Part shown: positions 60,711 to 64,000 of the stretch, piece after piece
Layout: each line of letters starts with the position of its first letter
Numbering within the stretch: the first letter of the stretch is position 1
Origin: Plazaster borealis
Taxonomy: Eukaryota > Echinodermata > Asteroidea > Forcipulatida > Labidiasteridae
Assembly (NCBI GenBank): GCA_021014325.1
Contig: CM037472.1
Location: forward strand, 744,001-808,000
DNA: 64,000 nt
Direction of reading: 5' to 3'
Notes under the pieces: model-generated
The model's input: the letters and a program-made list of their open reading frames with translations, nothing else
Databases searched by the model: none
Told to the model about the DNA's origin: nothing
Program-made: the position numbers and the translations under genes

Positions 60711-63700
60711 ATGACAGAACATTCAGTTTCAACTGATAAGGTAAATTTGATTCAAATCAAATTTGTAATAATACTTTTTTGTTAGCCTAATTGAAGTTGT
60801 AACTTGTATTTTTGTAGTGTTCCAATTGGTTATTTTGGGATTTGCTTCATTCATGGCTGTTGCCTGAAAAAGAAATGAACTGAAATTTTAAAAACGGAGT
60901 TTCCAGTTTTTATAATTATTCTATTGTCGTCATACATGTCATAGCATGCTTTCATAATGTTAAATATGTCTTAAAACTCACAGACACCTGGATAAAACTG
61001 GTTTTCATTGACTTTGTTTTATTGTTTTTTACCCCCAGTTCATAACTATAAAGTTTTGTATTAATAATATTGCCTTTCTATATCCAATGGTGGCAAATGA
61101 TTCCTAGTTTGAGTGTTAATTTTCATAAGTTAAAAAAAAGAAGCATGTTTGGTCAATAATCATGACAACTATAGTCTATGGATTAAAGGCATCGTACACG
61201 TTTGGAAATTGTCCAAGTTCTCACTTGGTGTATCCCAACATATGCATAAAATAACAAACCTGTGAAAATTTGGGCTCAATTGGTCATCGAAGTTGCAAGA
61301 AAATGATGAAAGAAAAAACACCCTTGTTGTACAAATTTGTGTGCTTTTAGATAGAATAATAAAAACTTCTTGCAAGAAGTTTTTATTATTTTAGTGAAAA
61401 ATTACCTCTTTCTCAAAAACTACGTTACTTCAGAGGGAGTCGTTTCTCACAATGTTTTATACTATCAACAGCTCTCTGTTGCCCGTTACAAGTCAGTTTT
61501 TATGCTTATATATATTTTGAGTAATTACCAAACGTGTACGATGCCTTTAATGCTATCAGTCACAATGAAACATGTTGTATTCTTTAAAACTTTGTTTATT
61601 TAGTGAGATACTATTGTCTATTGATGTGGTTGTTATTGTTATTTTATTTGTAAAGAATTTAAAGACAAGAGAAGAAATTACAAGACAATCTATCAGTAAC
61701 ATTTCTGATGCAATCTCTACGGTGGTAAGCCATAGTACCAACGATGAATTCAGGAACACATGTTTCTCACTCCTGGAGGTATGTGATACTTTTTAAAGTC
61801 ATTCCTCAAGGGTTTTACATCCTATTTTAAAAAAGTTTTTATTTTGATTTGATTTTAAAGAGTCCAGGGCTCGATTTCACAAAGACTTAAGATTCATCTT
61901 AAGTGCAAATCAATCTTAATTGCTATGCAAAGTGTGATGTCACAATACAAATTACTATGGTCAATACTGACAACTTATGTTAAGTTTTAGTGCTTTGTGA
62001 AATCGACCGCAGCAATTGAGGCATAAATAGTAAGAAAAAATAGTTTAACAACTTTGACAATTTCTTCAAAGCGAAGTGAATAAGATTATGAGTAAATGAA
62101 AGTTTGAAAGATTGTGTTGAGCTGGAAAGAAAAAGATAAACTTGGTTGTTTAATTCATTATTTTGTTTGATCATAAGGTACCTAATTCATCTAGTCTAGC
62201 AGCAGCAGTTTCCTCCAAACTCACATCTATTTCAACTCGTCACCTGCATCATGAAGTCTCATTGCCATCTGAGACAACAACACAAGAGGTACAATCAGGA
62301 TCAGTCAATAGAGGGCGCTCTTTTAGTTTCACTGTTAATAGTTGCTTGGTAATGAAAAAAAAAGTTATTTCCAATCCACACAGACCCTTGTAGTTTTTGT
62401 GAAGATTGCTTGTGTGTGTTTAAAAAAAAAAGATTTTTTCATTGAATCTGTTTAATGTCTAAAGTTTTTAGTATTTTAATCACATGAAACATAAATTTAT
62501 GTTTGTTGATTTGATTGGGATTTGCACTGATTTAAATGGGTTTATATTAATTTAGCCAAGTAAGGTTGCTGAGATGTTGGAAATTGGAAACATTTTACAG
62601 GACAATAAATAATGGACAGGGCAATGAACAATGACATACATTTTTCAAATTAAATATTCAGATAAAATAAAATAGTTGATTCATTTAATTTATTATCAGC
62701 GATTATGTGTTTTACCTTTCAGACATGAGGCATCAAAATGATAATTAGAATTGTGACTTTCTTAATTTTTGTTTCTATTGGTGAACTGATAAGCAGAAGC
62801 CTCCTGTAGTGCCATGGAGTCAGAAGAATTCACAGCAGTCTGCCACGATGTCCAGTCTGCAGGAAGATCAAGAAATATCGGACCTCCAACCTACAGATTC
62901 CAATGATGACTTTGATGTAAGTTTATTGCAAGAAAGACAACAAAATTCTACATACTTTCACTTTATAAATTTCAACATAGTAGAGCAACTTTATTTGTAT
63001 TGGCCGGACAGCTTTACTCAGTGTGTCTACCCTTATAGATTGAGAATAAAGTAAGAAACACTCCTGAGATCTTAAAAGTCAGCTGGACATCAGAATGATT
63101 TATTTATTTATTTATTTATTTCATGACACATCCAACAGCGCAATTGCCAATAACAGGATGGTGATTAGGAAACAAGAAGAAATGTTCAGTTTTAGATAAG
63201 GGAAAACCCCACGCAATCAGGTAGGGATTGAAAACCCAATCTACATGCAAGGCTCCGGTCTGAGCAATTTAAACTGGAATCCTGGTGAAAGGCAGGGAAA
63301 GAAACTACTGAGCCAGCATAATAATCCCAAAATATATTTGTTTTGTTCCCATCCACATTTGAGTTTAGGAAACAGAAGCCTTTTTCAGTTAAAAAAGGAA
63401 GAACATTGATTAATTTAAATACATCAAAAGTACATCACAGTGGAGAAAAGCTATTCAAAAAGAAGAATTATATAATCTGAGCTTTAAACTGAAAATGATT
63501 ACTGTATTCTTGACAAACTGTTAGAGTTTGTCTTTGAGCGTCATGAATTGAACTGGAAGGAAGAAGTGGTTCCAACTTTCACATCCTTGTTGTGTAAGCT
63601 GAGACTTTTCGTTTTGTTTAGTCAAATAGGATAATTGAGTGATTTATACATTATAAAATAGTGTCTACCTTGGCTCACTGGCGGGGAAAGCCTGTTTCAA

Positions 63701-64000
63701 TGACAGGGATCAAACTTGCAAAGGGATTTCCTTTGGGAAAGGAAGGGACAGTAAACTAAAAATTATGTACTAAATTGAGTTTCTTATAGGACAGAATGTC
63801 TGTTCAGAGCCTTAGTTCTCTGATTGACTGATGAAATATTTAAGTCAAGTTGATGGTTTTTGTTTTAATTCTATAGTTGGATTTTAATGATGAGGACTTC
63901 TTTGATGAGGTCAAGGAAACTGTAATATCTGAAACAGTACATCAAATCCCTCCACAACATGAAAGTAATGTAGCAACATCGTCAAGCATCAAACATCCCA
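60711..64000 (+). CDS. N-terminal part of an acidic, Ser-rich protein (partial, runs off the window)
   Basis: Five phase-0 coding exons: 60711-60740 (MTEHSVSTDK), 61656-61778, 62178-62288, 62797-62916 and 63877-64000+. Each has a good GT-AG pair, and the frame stays open for 169 codons to the window edge. Exon 2 encodes a predicted helix (TREEITRQSISNISDAISTV ... NTCFSLLE). Exons 4-5 encode Asp/Glu-Phe motifs (TDSNDDFD, LDFNDEDFFDEV). Such acidic-aromatic motifs and the helical piece are loosely reminiscent of the disordered N-terminus of BLM-type RecQ helicases, but this is a weak impression, not an assignment. An earlier ATG at 60692 opens a short frame that stops within 15 codons, so the second ATG is preferred. 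Confidence 0.65.
61183..61550. mobile_element. TTAA-flanked MITE, family A, copy 4
   Basis: It begins TTAAAGGCATCGTACACG and ends CGTGTACGATGCCTTTAA, with matched inverted ends. Its centre is a separate hairpin, TAATAAAAACTTCTTGCAAG and complement (about 61358-61389). It lies in the first intron of the right-hand gene and is the best preserved copy. Confidence 0.85.
61867..62008. mobile_element. Fold-back MITE, family B, copy
   Basis: It begins GGGCTCGATTTCACAAAGAC and ends CTTTGTGAAATCGACC. It contains the shared TGTGATGTCACAATACAAAT core. Confidence 0.75.
63105..63325 (-). mobile_element. tRNA-derived SINE, type 2, with (TTTA)n end
   Basis: The minus strand has CTGGCTCAGTAGTTTCTTTC and a degraded B box, followed by the shared TTTTCAATCCCTACCTGATT. 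A TTTA microsatellite (63098-63122) marks the 3' tail. Confidence 0.65.

Overview
This window is animal (metazoan) nuclear DNA. It is AT-rich, with short exons, GT-AG introns, polyadenylation signals and many small non-autonomous transposons. The protein sequences are deuterostome-like. The dense set of fold-back elements and tRNA-derived SINEs resembles what I remember of echinoderms, probably a sea star; that assignment is inference, not a search result.

I could assemble five gene models exon by exon. (1) Minus strand, 2933-12724: an APMAP orthologue (type II membrane protein with a strictosidine-synthase-like beta-propeller), nine coding exons, 441 aa. A 27-bp minisatellite of about 1.5 kb fills most of its first coding intron. 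(2) Plus strand, 17948-21640: an unrecognised, probably N-myristoylated, largely disordered 451-aa protein. It is transcribed divergently from APMAP. (3) Plus strand, 28036-35612: an RBM34 (yeast Nop12-like) nucleolar RNA-binding protein with two RRMs, ten coding exons, 459 aa. Its last intron has the exact signature of a U12-type AT-AC intron. (4) Minus strand, 41034-57787: an ARID4A/B orthologue (Tudor, RBB1NT, ARID, chromo-barrel), 17 coding exons visible, about 1611 residues without the first exon. (5) Plus strand, from 60711 off the right edge: the first five coding exons of an acidic, serine-rich protein that I cannot name with confidence.

RBM34 and ARID4 lie tail-to-tail. As I recall, RBM34 and ARID4B are also neighbours on human 1q42.3 but in the same orientation, so this looks like old microsynteny with one local inversion.

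The rest is intergenic and intronic sequence full of repeats: several fold-back (MITE) families, two of them flanked by TTAA; a pogo/Tigger-like MITE with TA flanks; three tRNA-derived SINE families; a decayed non-LTR retrotransposon fragment inside RBM34; several minisatellites; and, in the penultimate ARID4 intron, three tandem 276-bp units facing a partial inverted copy across a compact TATA/CCAAT promoter with a hammerhead-ribozyme-like core, as in Penelope-like elements. There is no CRISPR array, rRNA or convincing free-standing tRNA gene. No clearly new multi-gene system is visible. The most informative features are the AT-AC intron, the Penelope-like/hammerhead structure, the 12-residue repeat in ARID4, the orphan myristoylated protein and the nested transposon insertions.
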